Part shown: piece by piece, positions 31,901 through 43,118 of the stretch
How positions within the stretch are numbered: the stretch's first letter is position 1
How the letters are laid out: each line of letters begins with the position of its first letter
Source of the DNA: Anastrepha obliqua
Taxonomy: Eukaryota > Arthropoda > Insecta > Diptera > Tephritidae
Length of the DNA: 64,000 nt
Assembly: GCF_027943255.1 (NCBI RefSeq)
Contig: NC_072893.1
Coordinates: 7,998,001 to 8,062,000 of the forward strand
Direction: 5' to 3'
Translations under genes and position numbers: made by a program
The notes under the pieces: model-generated
The model's database searches: none
Told to the model about the DNA's origin: nothing
What the model saw: only the letters and a program-made list of their open reading frames with translations

Positions 31901-33035
31901 GGTTGTTCAATAAGTCTTGCAGTTCGATAAGAAAAAAACAGTTCCATGGTTTGAGATACACTTTGTTATTGACTATAGTCTGCCTGAACATCAATGCATT
32001 TCTTCAAACGAGATTTATGAATTCCATCTCTGATGAGCGAATCTGGAAGGGTTACAAAATACGATTCCACAGCTGTTATGACCTCATCATTTGATAATGA
32101 AAAATGCCTTCAACACATGCATTTCTTTGGTCTGGAAACAGACGGAAGTCGGTAGTGCCCAAATCTGGTGAATACGGAATTCTAAATTTATTTTATGGTT
32201 TTTGGCCATTGCTTAAATGTTCCTGTGACACGGTGCATTGCTCCGATGGAAAAGAATTTTTTCGTTTGCACAATGGGTTCTTTTTCACGAACTTTTTGCT
32301 TCAACTGATTTAAAAGGTATTCAGAATTTATTCTTTTAACAGGTTGCAAGTAATCCACAAACAAAATTCTTTCTGCATCCCAAAACTCTGATGCTAACAC
32401 CTTCTTGGCCTTAGATTTCTGGACACGAATTCTTTTCGGAGCCAAAGAACCAGAGCCAAAGAAACAGACTGGTGTGTCTTATGCTCTTGTTTTGATTTAA
32501 GATAATGGTGATATGCCCAAGACTCATTTATAGTGATGAATCGATGCACGAAATCCACTTTATCCTTTCGAAAAAGCTCTAAATGCTGCTGAGGAAGTTG
32601 CATTCGAATGTGTTTTTGTTCTATTCTTAGCGAAAGCGACACCCATCCATTGTACACACAGCTTCCTGCAACCCAAAACTTCAGTCAAAATATTACTAAC
32701 ACCGCCCAATGAGATGCCTAGGGCTTCTACTTAAGCTTATAGTATCCTTCCGTCACTCACCGATATTTCTGGTGTTGCTGCCGTTTTTGGACAGCCTTGA
32801 CATGGATCGTATTCAAGGGATGTACGACTACGTTTAAATTCAGCAAGCCATCTCCCTACTGCAATTATAGCGATGAGCAAGCCAGTAATCTGGTACGAGT
32901 TTCTAAATTTAGGTGAAACTATTGTTAGAATTTCAAAGAAGGCAACACAATACGATTTTTTACGAATAAAACGCACCATCACGGGGAGCACAGCACGCCA
33001 AGAAAATGGTGAGCGAACTACCTGGCAGCACTGCA
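31901..33035 (-). pseudogene. mariner element relic with decayed transposase
   Basis: The terminal repeat-like ggttgttcaataagtcttgc starts at 31901 after TA. In coding order on the minus strand: GRWLAEFKRSRTSLEYDP and KTAATPEI (HTH part, about 32850-32760); IEQKHIRMQLPQQHLELF; FVHRFITINESWAYHHYLKS (first aspartate changed to asparagine, about 32540); VLASEFWDAERILFVDYL; LFHRSNAPCHRN (second aspartate changed to serine, about 32250); and YSPDLGTTDFRLF (third retained, about 32145). Multiple stops and frameshifts. The right end is cut by, or lies beyond, the 699 bp element inserted at 33036. Confidence 0.85.
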
Positions 33036-33039
33036 TTAT

Positions 33040-33738
33040 GGGGTTAGGGTAGTCAGAATTTTCAAAAAATTGGATTTTTTTTACATTTTCTTAAAGTATA
33101 GTATCTTAGGAATATTATGTGGATATTTGAAATGAATCCGATGAATACTTTTCGAGTTATTGAACAATTAACAAAGGGCGCTCTGGAATAGCAAAGTAGC
33201 AAAATTTTAAATGCGTTTTTCTCAAAACTATGTTTTTTGAACTGGTGATCACTGTAACTGAAAAACCGCTTGGTAGATTGCAATAAAATTTATACTGCTT
33301 TTAAAACATTTAACACTCGTGCCTCTTCATAGGATTTTTGTTTTTTTTTAATTTCGATTTTTTTTTTGAACAATTAGTTGTCGTTTGTTTTTCTCAAGAA
33401 TCTGAAATATATTTCCTGAGGCCGCCATATTGTTAATTTTGAAAAAAGCTTCGATGAGGCACAAGAATATCTATTAATAAAACTAATTTCTCTTGTCTGA
33501 TTGATTTTAGATGAATGTCCGAGGACTTGTGATGATCACCGCAAGGGACCTCTGGAGAACCGAGCTCCACATAAACAGCGATAACTTTTACATTTATTTT
33601 TCGTCTTTTTTGAAATTTTGGTAAAGGCAAGTCGAAACATGATATATTAATGCCATGTTTTTATTTTAGTAAAATAACTAGCAAAAAAAACTCATTGAAA
33701 ATCATAATTTTTTCGGGCCTCTGACTACCCCTAACCTC
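33040..33738. mobile_element. 699 bp non-autonomous element, TTAT duplication (family copy 1)
   Basis: The left end ggggttagggtagtcagaat and the right end read inward gaggttaggggtagtcagag form imperfect terminal repeats. TTAT occurs on both flanks (33036-33039, 33739-33742). The right end carries ttttcgggcctctgactacc, very close to ttttcgggcctttggactag at the right end of 57693-58390, which is almost the same length. No coding capacity is recognised. Confidence 0.65.
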
Positions 33739-33742
33739 TTAT

Positions 33743-33963
33743 CCAGCTCATTTACCAGACCTTTTTTCAACTGACTATAGTTTGTCTTCATCAGTACCCC
33801 AATATCTTACGGAAGAGCAGTTCGTTTCTTGCGAAAATATAACAAATGGCTTAATTACCAAAAATTTTTTTTGTTACTAGGCCTTTTTTATAGAAAGCTC
33901 GACCTCAATAGGATTTAAACGTATACTTATCTACATACAAATATTTTTATGGACTCGAATTTA
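33743..33963. other. No gene seen
   Basis: Short AT-rich interval. Confidence 0.3.
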
Positions 33964-34470
33964 AGTAGGTAGGTAGGTGAAATGGTTGAAGTGTCAGTCT
34001 GGCACTCCTCAAGTAGCACTAGATTGCCGTTTTGATACCATTATGAGACCTTTAATGGGCAGATATCTACAGCCAGCCAGCCAGAGCTGTTGATATAATA
34101 GAGAAGGTTGACGGGATTTAGGTTGGCGCACTGCCCCAGGCTGTCGAAGAAAGGAGCAGTAGGGTCACTTAGTCGTCTAGCTGCCAAACCCGGACATTTA
34201 CAGAGAAAGTGCTCAACAGTCTCCTTCTCTAAAAAGTTCCCACAGCTTCTGCAATGGGGTTAAATGGTAACTGTAGCTTTTCCGCGTATGTACCGATCGT
34301 GACCGGTAAACACAGCTACGAGTTTGGAAATTGAATGGCGAAGAGTCCAAAGGTCTTTCTGAATCCTTTGTATATTATAATGGGGCCAAAGGGTTTGTGA
34401 AATAGCACATGAAGCAATGGATCCCCATCTTTTCTGTGCTTTCCAGAGAAATTATTTGTCCAGCAGAAGT
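33964..34470 (-). pseudogene. LINE 3' fragment (family of 27640-28770)
   Basis: On the plus strand it begins taggtaggtaggtg and contains gccgttttgataccatta and cacagcttctgcaatggggt, each closely matched at 27640-27950. The minus strand reads CGNF-type cysteine sequence and ETVEHFLCKCPGLAARRL, the C-terminal zinc-knuckle region. No open frame of length remains. Confidence 0.75.
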
Positions 34471-35640
34471 AGTAGTGACGATCGCAGAAATATATAAATA
34501 AATTAGTAAATGTTCTAATAGCTATAAGAATTTATAACTATTTTTAAACATATACATACATACATTTAAGAAAAATTTGAAAATTTTCAATACTTTTCAT
34601 ATAACATTTCTTATTACTAAGTGCAAAAGGGGAAACCGCGCTTTGGAGAGAGTGTCCACATTATTAGAAATGTGGAGAAGTTGAGTACAATAATTAAAAA
34701 CGTTTTATATATTTTGCGGCTGAATATGTATGTATGTATTTAACAAAAGCAAAGGCCATTTAACAAACAGCCCAAGTAGATGTTGTGTCATACTACGTAC
34801 TACGGAGTCATGCGTCAATGGTCTAAGAAGTACTTAATAAATATTTTAAATTTCCAAGTTTTCATGCGGCTTCTATATTAAAATATACTTAAATGCCAAC
34901 AGGTTGAACTAACGACATTTGCTTACGCATTTTAAAAGTCATAAGTCTTAATGGGTTTACGCTTTACTCTGTTTTACTTGTTTCAAGGTTTTGTTAACAG
35001 CCACTTTTAAAATCTTTATTAAAATATTTTTCAATTAAACGCAAGACGCACCAACTAAATGTAAAAATAATGGGCATTTTGATGTGAATTTGTACCCACA
35101 TGCACACTGGTGGCCGTAGCTTATGCAACTATAAAAAACGGACGAATGGTATAGTTTGAAAAATAATATATTTAGTACTTTTTTATTATTTTATTTATGT
35201 ACAAGTACCTATTGTATATCTTTATTGTTGAAAAAGTGGAAGAAGGTATTGCAAAATCAAAAGGCCCTTCATTTCAAAGTAAGAATGAAATTAAAAACGT
35301 CAGTGGGCATTTTTTTCAGAATCAAAAAGTAAATATCTCACAGCCCCGTCACAATAACGAATTTTCGATGCAAAGTTTAGTTAAAGTTTCTGCAGAGGCT
35401 TTCTATGAATCCTCCCCTTTCAAGCGCGTTTCGGGTCGTTTCGTTATCGGATTGCAAGACTCAGCGCTATGGCACCTCTCCTTCTGAGGTGAATGAAAAC
35501 ACATTTTGTACCACCATCTTCAGAGAAAAGATACCCACTTTCTTACTTATTATATCGATGCTGAATAACATAGTTCGTTACTTCGGGAGTTTTCGGTGGA
35601 TGATATCTTACAAGGTTATTTTTCCGCCTGATGCGTACTC
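34471..35640. other. AT-rich stretch without a gene
   Basis: No coding similarity. The 96-codon open frame at 35197-35487 has no recognised motif and is not called. Confidence 0.4.
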
Positions 35641-35872
35641 ATAAGACTGTTAAGTTGAATTAAGTAAAGCGAAGTAAGTTAAGTTAGGTTAAGTTAACTT
35701 TATTGGGTAATTCGCCGAGTTTTCCCTCCATTTGGTGGATACTTTGCAAAATGTTATTTTTCAGCTTAAGCTATACACATAAGACTGTTGACTAAGTTAA
35801 GTAAATCTAAGTTAACTAGTGTTAAGTTAAGTTAGGTTATGTTAGGTTAAATTAATTTAGGTGAAATTATGT
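35641..35872. repeat. Degenerate pentamer tracts (AAGTT/AGGTT)
   Basis: Two tracts (about 35645-35705 and 35795-35870) are built from shifted pentamers such as aagtt, aggtt and gtaaa. They are related in period to the (GTAAA)n array 1.2 kb downstream. Confidence 0.6.
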
Positions 35873-36790
35873 AGGGTCTCAGACAAGTTGATTCTCTATT
35901 CTGTGACTTATTCAACCTCTTGCTGGGAAAAATCTTTAGCGTTGCCGAGGTAAACTGGTACTATCTCTCATAAGAGTATCAGGCTACAAGCATATGTCCA
36001 TGACATCAACATTATCGGCTTAACCAACTCGGCATACTCCACTTTAAAGAGAGAGGCGCGCAGTGTGGGTCTTGCGGTGAAAGAGGGCAAAACAAAGAAC
36101 TTGCTGTCTACTTATAAGGAAATTTCGCGTCTTGGACAATATATCAGTGTTGACAACCAACAATTCGTAGTTGTAAAGGGTTTTGTCTACCTTGCGAACA
36201 GCATTAGCACCATAAATGACGTCAGCCTGGAGATCAAACGGAGAATAACTCTTGCCAACACGTGTTACTTAGCGTTCAGTAGGCAATTGAGAAGTAGAGC
36301 TCTCTTGCGAAGAAACAAATTGACACTCTATACAACGCTCACCATTCCCGTCCTGCTATATGGCGCAAAAGCATGGACGATGTCAACAGCAGTTAAGAAA
36401 GTTTTGGGAGCCTTCGGGAGCAAAAAGAATTATCCGTAAGATCGTTGGCCCCTTATGTGTTATTGAGAAGTACCGCGTACGGCTGTATAAGCTATATAGG
36501 GGACTCGACATTAGCGTTTAAAAATACAGCGACTACACTGGCTTGGCCATGTCACCCGTATGAAAGAAAACATTCCAGCAAGGAGAATTTACGACACGGT
36601 ACCCCAAAAAGTAAGATGTTGAAGAGGATGACCTCATCTCCGTTGAAAGGATCAAGTACTGCGGGACCTATCATCACTCGAAATTTCCAACTGGCCCCAA
36701 CGAGCGCAGGACAAAAACAGCTGGCGCGCTATTTTGGGATCGGCCAAAACCGACACACGCTTGTAGCGCCACATAAGAAGAATAAGAAAT
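35873..36790 (+). pseudogene. RTE-like RT fragment with mutated active site
   Basis: Plus-strand relative of the element at 14307-17572: RQVDSLFCDLFNLLLGKIF (RQGD motif changed), then AYVHDINIIG where YADD is expected (about 35980-36005). It continues MGLAVKEGKTKNLLS, GFVYLANSISTINDVSLEIK, RRITLANTCYLAFSRQLRS and LLYGAKAWTMSTA. After a frameshift near 36430 come decayed C-terminal pieces to about 36790. It ends gcgccacataagaagaataa, like the 3' terminus of the full-length copy. Confidence 0.85.
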
Positions 36791-36828
36791 TATATGCATT
36801 GTATAATATTTGTATATAATTTACGGAT

Positions 36829-37005
36829 ATATCTTTTATTTGGCCGAGATTCTCCTCCAATTGGTGGTGTGGTCTTGATGTTTTTGCACAAATAGAGGGA
36901 CCTATAGTTTTATGACGCCTCCGAGCGGCAGCTGACTTTTTATGAGTAGGTTTGCCATTGCCTGCCGAAGGACGACCGCCATTAGAAAAAATCATTAACA
37001 CTCCC
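36829..37005. repeat. Dispersed repeat with tttggccgagat start, copy 1
   Basis: Contains tttggccgagattctcctcc, then a direct counterpart of sequence at 61432-61530 (ggaccctacagttttgag-type block), and ends tgccattgcctgccgaagg and gaccgccattagaaaaaat. Non-coding. The family is not identified; it may be the 3' end of a LINE or a SINE. Confidence 0.6.
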
Positions 37006-37020
37006 ATTTTTACACAGGGC

Positions 37021-37904
37021 TTAAAGTAAAGTAATGTAAAGTAAAGTAAAGTAAAGTAAAGTAAAGTAAAGTAAAGAAAAGAAAAGTAAAGTAAAGTAAA
37101 GTAAAGTAAAGTAAAGTAAAGTAAAGTAAAGTAAAGAAAAGTAAAGAAAAGTAAAGTAAAGTAAAGTAAAGTAAAGTAAAGTAAAGTAAAGTAAAGTAAA
37201 GTAAAGTAAAGTAAAGTAAAGTAAAGTAAAGTAAAGTAAAGTAAAGTAAAGTAAAGTAAAGTAAAGTAAAGTAAAGTAAAGTAAAGTAAAGTAAAGTAAA
37301 GTAAAGTAAAGTAAAGTAAAGTAAAGTAAAGTAAAGTAAAGTAAAGTAAAGTAAAGTAAAGTAAAGTAAAGTAAAGTAAAGTAAAGTAAAGTAAAGTAAA
37401 GTAAAGTAAAGTAAAGTAAAGTAAAGTAAAGTAAAGTAAAGTAAAGTAAAGTAAAGTAAAGTAAAGTAAAGTAAAGTAAAGTAAAGTAAAGTAAAGTAAA
37501 GTAAAGTAAAGTAAAGTAAAGTAAAGTAAAGTAAAGTAAAGTAAAGTAAAGTAAAGTAAAGTAAAGTAAAGTGAAGTAAAGTAAAGTAAAGTAAAGTAAA
37601 GTAAAGTAAAGTAAAGTAAAGTAAAGTAAAGTAAAGTAAAGTAAAGTAAAGTAAAGTAAAGTAAAGTAAAGTAAAGTAAAGTAAAGTAAAGTAAAGTAAA
37701 GTAAAGTAAAGTAAAGTAAAGTAAAGTAAAGTAAAGTAAAGTAAAGTAAAGTAAAGTAAAGTAAAGTAAAGTAAAGTAAAGTAAAGTAAAGTAAAGTAAA
37801 GTAAAGTAAAGTAAAGTAAAGTAAAGTAAAGTAAAGTAAAGTAAAGTAAAGTAAAGTAAAGTAAAGTAAAGTAAAGTAAAGTAAAGTAAAGTAAAGTAAA
37901 GTTA
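37021..37904. repeat. (GTAAA)n pentanucleotide array, about 880 bp
   Basis: Roughly 175 head-to-tail copies of gtaaa, nearly perfect. Variants are gaaaa units at about 37076-37085 and 37136-37150, and gtgaa at 37571. The array passes into gttaagttaagctaagtt at 37902-37925. Confidence 0.98.
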
Positions 37905-37924
37905 AGTTAAGCTAAGTTCAGCTA

Positions 37925-39495
37925 AGGTCATTTGAGTACGTTGGTTAAGTTAAATAGAATTCATTTAGTTAAAATTAAATTTAATTTAAACTAAGCCAAG
38001 ACCGCCTAAGCCATAAGTGTAGCAATTTTGTTAGCCAGAATGATTTTAAGTTAATTTGTAAAAATTACAACAACATAAAACTTTTTGAAATTGTAACTTA
38101 ATTTGAGAATTTTAAAGAATAGATTTTGAAAAACAAAATAAAAGCTGCTTTTATATGTCTTTCATATGCTAGTTTGGTTGCATATATTTTGACCATTACT
38201 GTACATGCACATGTAATTATAATGGGCTACTATCTGCACTTTTGTGAAGCGACCACCAATCTGGGTCAAGTTGCACGAAACTTAACATGCACTTAAGCGC
38301 ACATAAATGCATATTTTTCAGGCAGAAGAGGAAAACTAATTTGCTAAGAAAAATAGGAAAGTGGAAGTTAAAAAAGTTATATCACGAAAAGTGAAAAGTT
38401 TCTTAAAGTACGAAATCAATTATGAAAACTGGGAAATGATTAAATATTTACGAAAATGTTAGAGCACTTGCACACTTTAGGGCGTACAACTTCAATCATT
38501 GTTCTCATAATAGTTTAAAAAACAAAAACAAAGTGAGTTGTGTTGCAGGTCAAATGAAGACTGACAGCGAAAACAATATGCGTTTGAACGAAAGAACTAA
38601 CATACAAAGCATTACAATAACAAAAAACTGATATGAATGACAACAATAAAAAAACTAACTTACATCGAGAGGCGTGCAACACATTTGACACTTACAAGGG
38701 CGCTTCACCTCAATGCGACGCACTGTACTGCCATTCCGGACTGGCTTGCCAACCCCCATGGCGGCAATAAAAAGTGGAGCAAACAACGAACGACAAACAA
38801 GTCTTTTATGCGTTTTTATTGCTTATTTGTTTGTGTTGTACACATTTTTGTCATACAATGCTTTTGTTCTTGTTGTTGTCGTTTAAGTTGTCGTTTGCGA
38901 GTCGTGTTTATTATTTTCGCCATTAGCGTTTTACATTTACTTTGAAAAAGCCTGTGATGATGAGAAACAAATTCCAGGGGGAAAAAATTAAATAAAATTT
39001 GCCAGATTATAGTTGAGAGGGTTGGAGACGTAGACGGAGTAGGGCGCATTGTTTGGCCGGATAAGTTGGTAAATAGGTAAATGCGAAAGTTGCGAAAGTA
39101 AAAAGTGGTAAAATGTGTAATACCATATTTTTTTTTATATGTCAGCATTAACGTGGAAAGTTGCGTTGGGCAAATATGGAAACGTGGGCAAAATTCGTTG
39201 AGAAACGTGGAAAAAGCAAAAGAAAATAAAATATTGATTATTTACTTCGTTCTACTTAATTCGCATACACAAAAGTGTGTATATTTACCAAAAAAAATAT
39301 AAATCGGATAAAAGTATAAGTCTAAGATTATTTTGCAGTTCATCATAAGAGAAAGGTAATGCATTAAAGGTCACGCATAAAAAAATCGGTAAAATGTTTT
39401 GTAAGAAAATTTCAGAACCAAATCCGTCTGCAAAGTATTATAGCTTGAAGAAAATGAGCTTTCACCTTGAACAGCCGTAAATTTAAGCGCCTTAG
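37925..39495. other. AT-rich stretch without a gene
   Basis: No coding similarity on either strand. Open frames around 38640-39150 lack recognised motifs. Confidence 0.4.
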
Positions 39496-39613
39496 GGCCA
39501 GTTTTTCAGTGCTATGTATGTTAAGTGTGGGGAAATTTTTCACCCTGCCAAATTGGGCGCTTGAATTTAGTTCATATGAAAAGCAGACTTAAAATTGCAC
39601 TGAAAAACTGGCC
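39496..39613. mobile_element. 118 bp MITE-like hairpin
   Basis: ggccagtttttcagtgc at 39496-39512 is perfectly inverted as gcactgaaaaactggcc at 39597-39613. The flanking target duplication is unclear. A second weaker inverted pair, aatttaagcgcc near 39480 and ggcgcttgaattt near 39557, overlaps it. Confidence 0.6.
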
Positions 39614-39639
39614 TTCAATAACAGCCAACTTACGGCGGT

Positions 39640-40440
39640 AGTGAAAATAAATGCTAGAATAGGTAACTTTCTTATTTCAACATTTAAGCTTGGCTACTTT
39701 TGCCTTCTAACGTTACTGGATGACTTCAGTAGCCATATTCAACAAAATTTTTGCAGCAGAGCGAACTACACTCAAGTGGAGCTGTCTGCTGATGATTGCA
39801 GTTTAATGGATGCAACACTGTGTAATTCGCATAGAAACTACTTACTTTACGAAGAGTTATGAAATGACATTAGTAACTTCTCGACCTCCAAGTGGATAAG
39901 ACGGTGATATCTATGCCTATAGCCACTTGCAAACTACTTATAGATAGGGTAACCATCAATAAGGTAAATAAAAGTTGGCAAAACCTCTCAACATGCGAAC
40001 TAAGCAGACAGACATGGCCGGAATGGAACAGCGGTCGATCGAACAGATTGTTAAGATTTAACAGAGAAGCTATAACAAAAATGATAGGGGTGTTAACTGG
40101 TCATTGTCTAATAGGCAGCCACACTAGAATGTTAGGACTCCCGTACTTCGATTTCTGTAGAAGCTGTCTTTATCCAGAGGAAGAGGATACAGTCAGACAC
40201 CTTTTATGTGAGTATGAAAGCTTAGCTATGAGAAGGCTCCGCACTCTTGATACAGCATTTCTAGCCGATGTAGCGGACATAGCCCATCTAAAACTAACGA
40301 AGCTCTGCTCGTTTATTAAAGCTACCGAATGGTTTGAAAAGGAACCCATAAGGTAAGGATAAGTTCCAGTGGTATCACAAAGGACCTTCGAAAGGTTTAA
40401 GTGTGTCATTGCGACAACCACCCCACCTTCCTACCTACCT
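39640..40440 (+). pseudogene. LINE C-terminal region with zinc knuckle
   Basis: The clear part is the 154-codon open frame 39892-40356: NKVNKSWQNLSTCELSRQ, TGHCLIGSHTRMLGL, then FCRSCLYPEEEDTVRHLLCE (cysteine/histidine motif) and SLAMRRLRTLD, ending SFIKATEWFEKE. This is the region after RNase H in Jockey-superfamily LINEs. Sequence 39640-39890 is ambiguous but contiguous. RT and RNase H are absent (5' truncation). Confidence 0.75.
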
Positions 40441-40594
40441 CCTCCGCCACAAATGAGTGTTCAAAGATTAGCAAACAAAGCATAGTCTCGATTGAGCAGC
40501 TCGTGCCAAAAAATTTCGAAAATATGGATTATGAAAATATGTCAAAACTTGGCAATAAGTCCCTGCGCTATAGTTATGAGACGCACTTCATGTA

Positions 40595-40711
40595 CAAGGC
40601 GGCGCAAAATTAAGCAATTTTGAAAAATTTGTTTATTAAAAAAAAAAAAATATTTTGACTTTTACACGCTCCATTTGCTGCTAGTTGGGTGATTAATTTT
40701 GCGCCATCTTG
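40595..40711. mobile_element. 117 bp TA-flanked MITE
   Basis: The left end caaggcggcgcaaaattaag and the right end read inward caagatggcgcaaaattaat are inverted repeats of about 20 bp. TA lies on both sides (40593-40594, 40712-40713). A poly-A run sits in the middle. It is the same family as 20827-20956. Confidence 0.75.
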
Positions 40712-40929
40712 TATATATGTTTTTTTTTTTGTGTTAGCGAAGGGTGAATCTTTCATAGATACCGTCAACTTAGACGGCATGCACGATTCATACTGCTTGC
40801 TAATGGTACACCTCATTCGGGACCACGCACAGTCAGTAATTTTCATACTGTCTCGACTTGCAAAACAATACACCTACGTACTAAACCCTTGAACTCCGTC
40901 TCCTCCACCACTCTGCCTGCTTCAACGTA

Positions 40930-41915
40930 TTACTTCGCGGGGCTGGTTAGCTATATAGCTTCGTCAATGTCTATCGGCTAATGCATCTCATTTGCTCAAT
41001 GTGTCTGAGTTCTTTTTGAATTCTAGTAGCGAATGCAGCTATCTCCTCCCACTTTTCTTCCGATTGCAACATGAACTCGACTACGTCAGTTGCATTTGGG
41101 ATTATTCTTCCTGTTATAAAGCGTGGACAGTGGAAACTGGCATGTTCCACGTCTTCTTCTACATTGCACACAGGGCAGTAGGGGCTGTCATCATGCCCGA
41201 ACCGGTGCAGATATTTCCTAAAACCTCCATGTCCAGAAAGAAACTGTGTCACATAGTAGGTTGTATCTCTAAAACTCCGATTTAGCCATAGTCGCAAATC
41301 GGGAATCAGTTTATAGGTCCATCGCCCTTTACTGGAGGTATTCCATCGGTCTTGCCACCTTGTTAGTGACACAAGCCGCTCTTCTTCTCTCACCGCTTTT
41401 TTTATTTATTTCGGCATCCGCTGCACATCTGTCATAGACTTGCTTCATTTCACTCACGAGAATATCCGCTGGTATCATACCAGCTATGACAAGCGCCTCG
41501 TCATCCGATATTGTTCTGTAGCCGCAACATGCCCTTACGGCACTTAGCCTATATACAGACAATAGCTTCCTTTTGTTATCCTTCAGTTTCGCCGCATGTG
41601 CCCAAACTGGGGCTGCATACAGGAGGACTGAAGTGGCCACATTTGCAAGCAATTTCCTCCTAGTTGACTTAGGACCACCTATGTTAGGTAGGATCCTTGA
41701 GAGTGCCGCTTGTATGCTAGCGGTTTTCTCTACCGCGTAGTCAATATGGGCCTTAAAATTTAACCTACAATCTATCATAACTTTTAGGTATTTCAGAGCC
41801 GGTTGTGAGTGACCAATTTGCTCTCCCACTCTGATTCTCATCTGCCCGACTTTTTTCCGACTTGTTATCAGAACCGTCTCCGTTTTTTGATCTGCCAATT
41901 TGAGTCCCGCCTGTT
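40930..41915 (-). pseudogene. R1-clade LINE: RT thumb to C-terminal zinc knuckle
   Basis: In transcription order on the minus strand: DQKTETVLITSRKKVGQM, LKYLKVMIDCRLNFKAHID, LLANVATSVLLYAAPVWA, VRACCGYRTISDDEALVIAG and GMIPADILVSEMK (41898-41400), with a frameshift at a T-run near 41400. Then come RLVSLTRWQDRWNTSSKGRW, TYYVTQFLSGHGGFRKYLHR and the cysteine motif CPVCNVEEDVEHASFHCPR to a stop at 40971. These are hallmark C-terminal motifs of R1-clade elements. The RT palm is missing. The 5' truncation point abuts an AT microsatellite. Confidence 0.9.
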
Positions 41916-41920
41916 CTTGT

Positions 41921-41955
41921 ATATATGTATATATGTATATATGTATATATGTAAG
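41921..41955. repeat. (TATATATG)n microsatellite
   Basis: About four copies of an 8 bp TATATATG unit between the R1-clade fragment and a mariner terminus. Confidence 0.85.
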
Positions 41956-41970
41956 TATAATATGTATGTA

Positions 41971-43118
41971 CGAGGTGTGGTCAAAAAGTGTCGTGAATTG
42001 AATTTTCGCAGGTTACGTATATTCGAATTTCGATTTTTTTGTTGCGATATGTTTGTACTCATGTCCCTCACTCATGCCGACGAGTTCGGCCATTTTCAAT
42101 GTTCAGTTAATTGTTGACAGCTGCTTTGCTTGCACGTGTTTCGGTTCGTCTTGGATGTTTACCTATTCAAAAAGACGGATCAAAGAATCTGCATCAAATT
42201 TTGTGTGAAAAACGAAATTAAGTGCGCGGATGCATTCCGAATGTTGACTGTGTCATACGCAGAAGCTACTTTGGGCCAAAGAAACGTTTATCGGTGGTAC
42301 AAAATGTTCTCAGAAGGCCGAGAAGATGTGATCGACGAAAGGCGTGCTGGACGCCGAGCACTTCAACAACAGAGGAAAAAATTGATGAAGTGAAGAAAAT
42401 GGTATTGGCCAATCGGCGAATCACTATTAGAGAAGGACTTAGACATATCGATTGGTTCGTGCCATTCGATTTTTTTCAATGATTTGGGCATGAGATGGGT
42501 CACCGCAAAATTCATACCAAAACTGCTCAATTTCGACCAAAAGCAGCATCGCATGAACTTTGCTAATGAGATAATGGTATATCACTTCTATCCGCGATGA
42601 CCCAAATTTACTCCAAAGGGTCATAATTGGTGACGAATCGTGGGTTTATGGTTATGACGTGGAAACAAAAGCTCAATCATCTAAATGGAAGCTGCCGCAC
42701 GAACCAAGACCAAGAAAAAACGCGCCAAGTTCGGTCGAATGTAAAAGTTTTGCTTACCGTTTTCTTCGATTGCAGGGGCGTTTGCATCATGAGTTCTTGC
42801 CGCAGGGTAAAAGGGTCAATAGGGAATATTACCTGCAAGTTATGCGCAATTTGCATGAAGCAATCCACCAGAAACGCCCGGATTTGTGGAAGAACAAAAA
42901 TTGGCTCTAACATCACAATAACGCCCCTGCTCACACATCGTTGCTTGTGCGCGACTTTTTGGCCAAAAACAACACACTAATGATTCCACAGCAACCGTGT
43001 TCCCCAGATCAGGCCCTCTGTGACTTTTTCTTGTTCCCGAAAGTGAAGAGGCCCATGAGAGGACGACGCCACGCTACGATTGACGAGATAAAGACGGCAT
43101 CCAAGGAGGAGCTGAGCC
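41971..43118 (+). pseudogene. mariner element, 3' truncated, fused to RTE fragment
   Basis: The terminal repeat-like cgaggtgtggtcaaaaagtg follows TA at 41969-41970. In coding order: FKKTDQRICIKFCVKNEI and SEGREDVIDERRAG (HTH region, 42160-42350), SIGSCHSIFFNDLGMRWV, KLLNFDQKQHRMNF, IGDESWVYGYDVETKAQSS (first aspartate intact, about 42630-42690), KVLLTVFFDCRG, LHHEFLPQGK, then HHNNAPAHTSLLVRDFLAK (second aspartate changed to asparagine, about 42915) and LCDFFLFPKVKRPMRGRR (third retained). It runs without a stop into RTE sequence at about 43119. Stops and frameshifts are frequent. The right terminal repeat is lost. Confidence 0.87.

Noticed and set aside
35197..35487. 96-codon plus-strand open frame
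   Set aside because: No domain, no signal peptide with credible context, no codon-bias contrast with the flanks. Likely chance.
37021..37904. CRISPR array or telomeric repeat
   Set aside because: Units are 5 bp, contiguous and without spacers, and the host is eukaryotic. The unit is not TTAGG.
38637..39148. Overlapping ~105-codon frames on both strands
   Set aside because: Low-complexity cysteine/threonine/asparagine-rich translations without motifs. Mutual shadows.
40930..41955. R1-clade element with microsatellite-specific insertion (Waldo-like)
   Set aside because: The TATATATG tract lies at the 5'-truncated side. The 3' end, which marks the target site, is not in a microsatellite.
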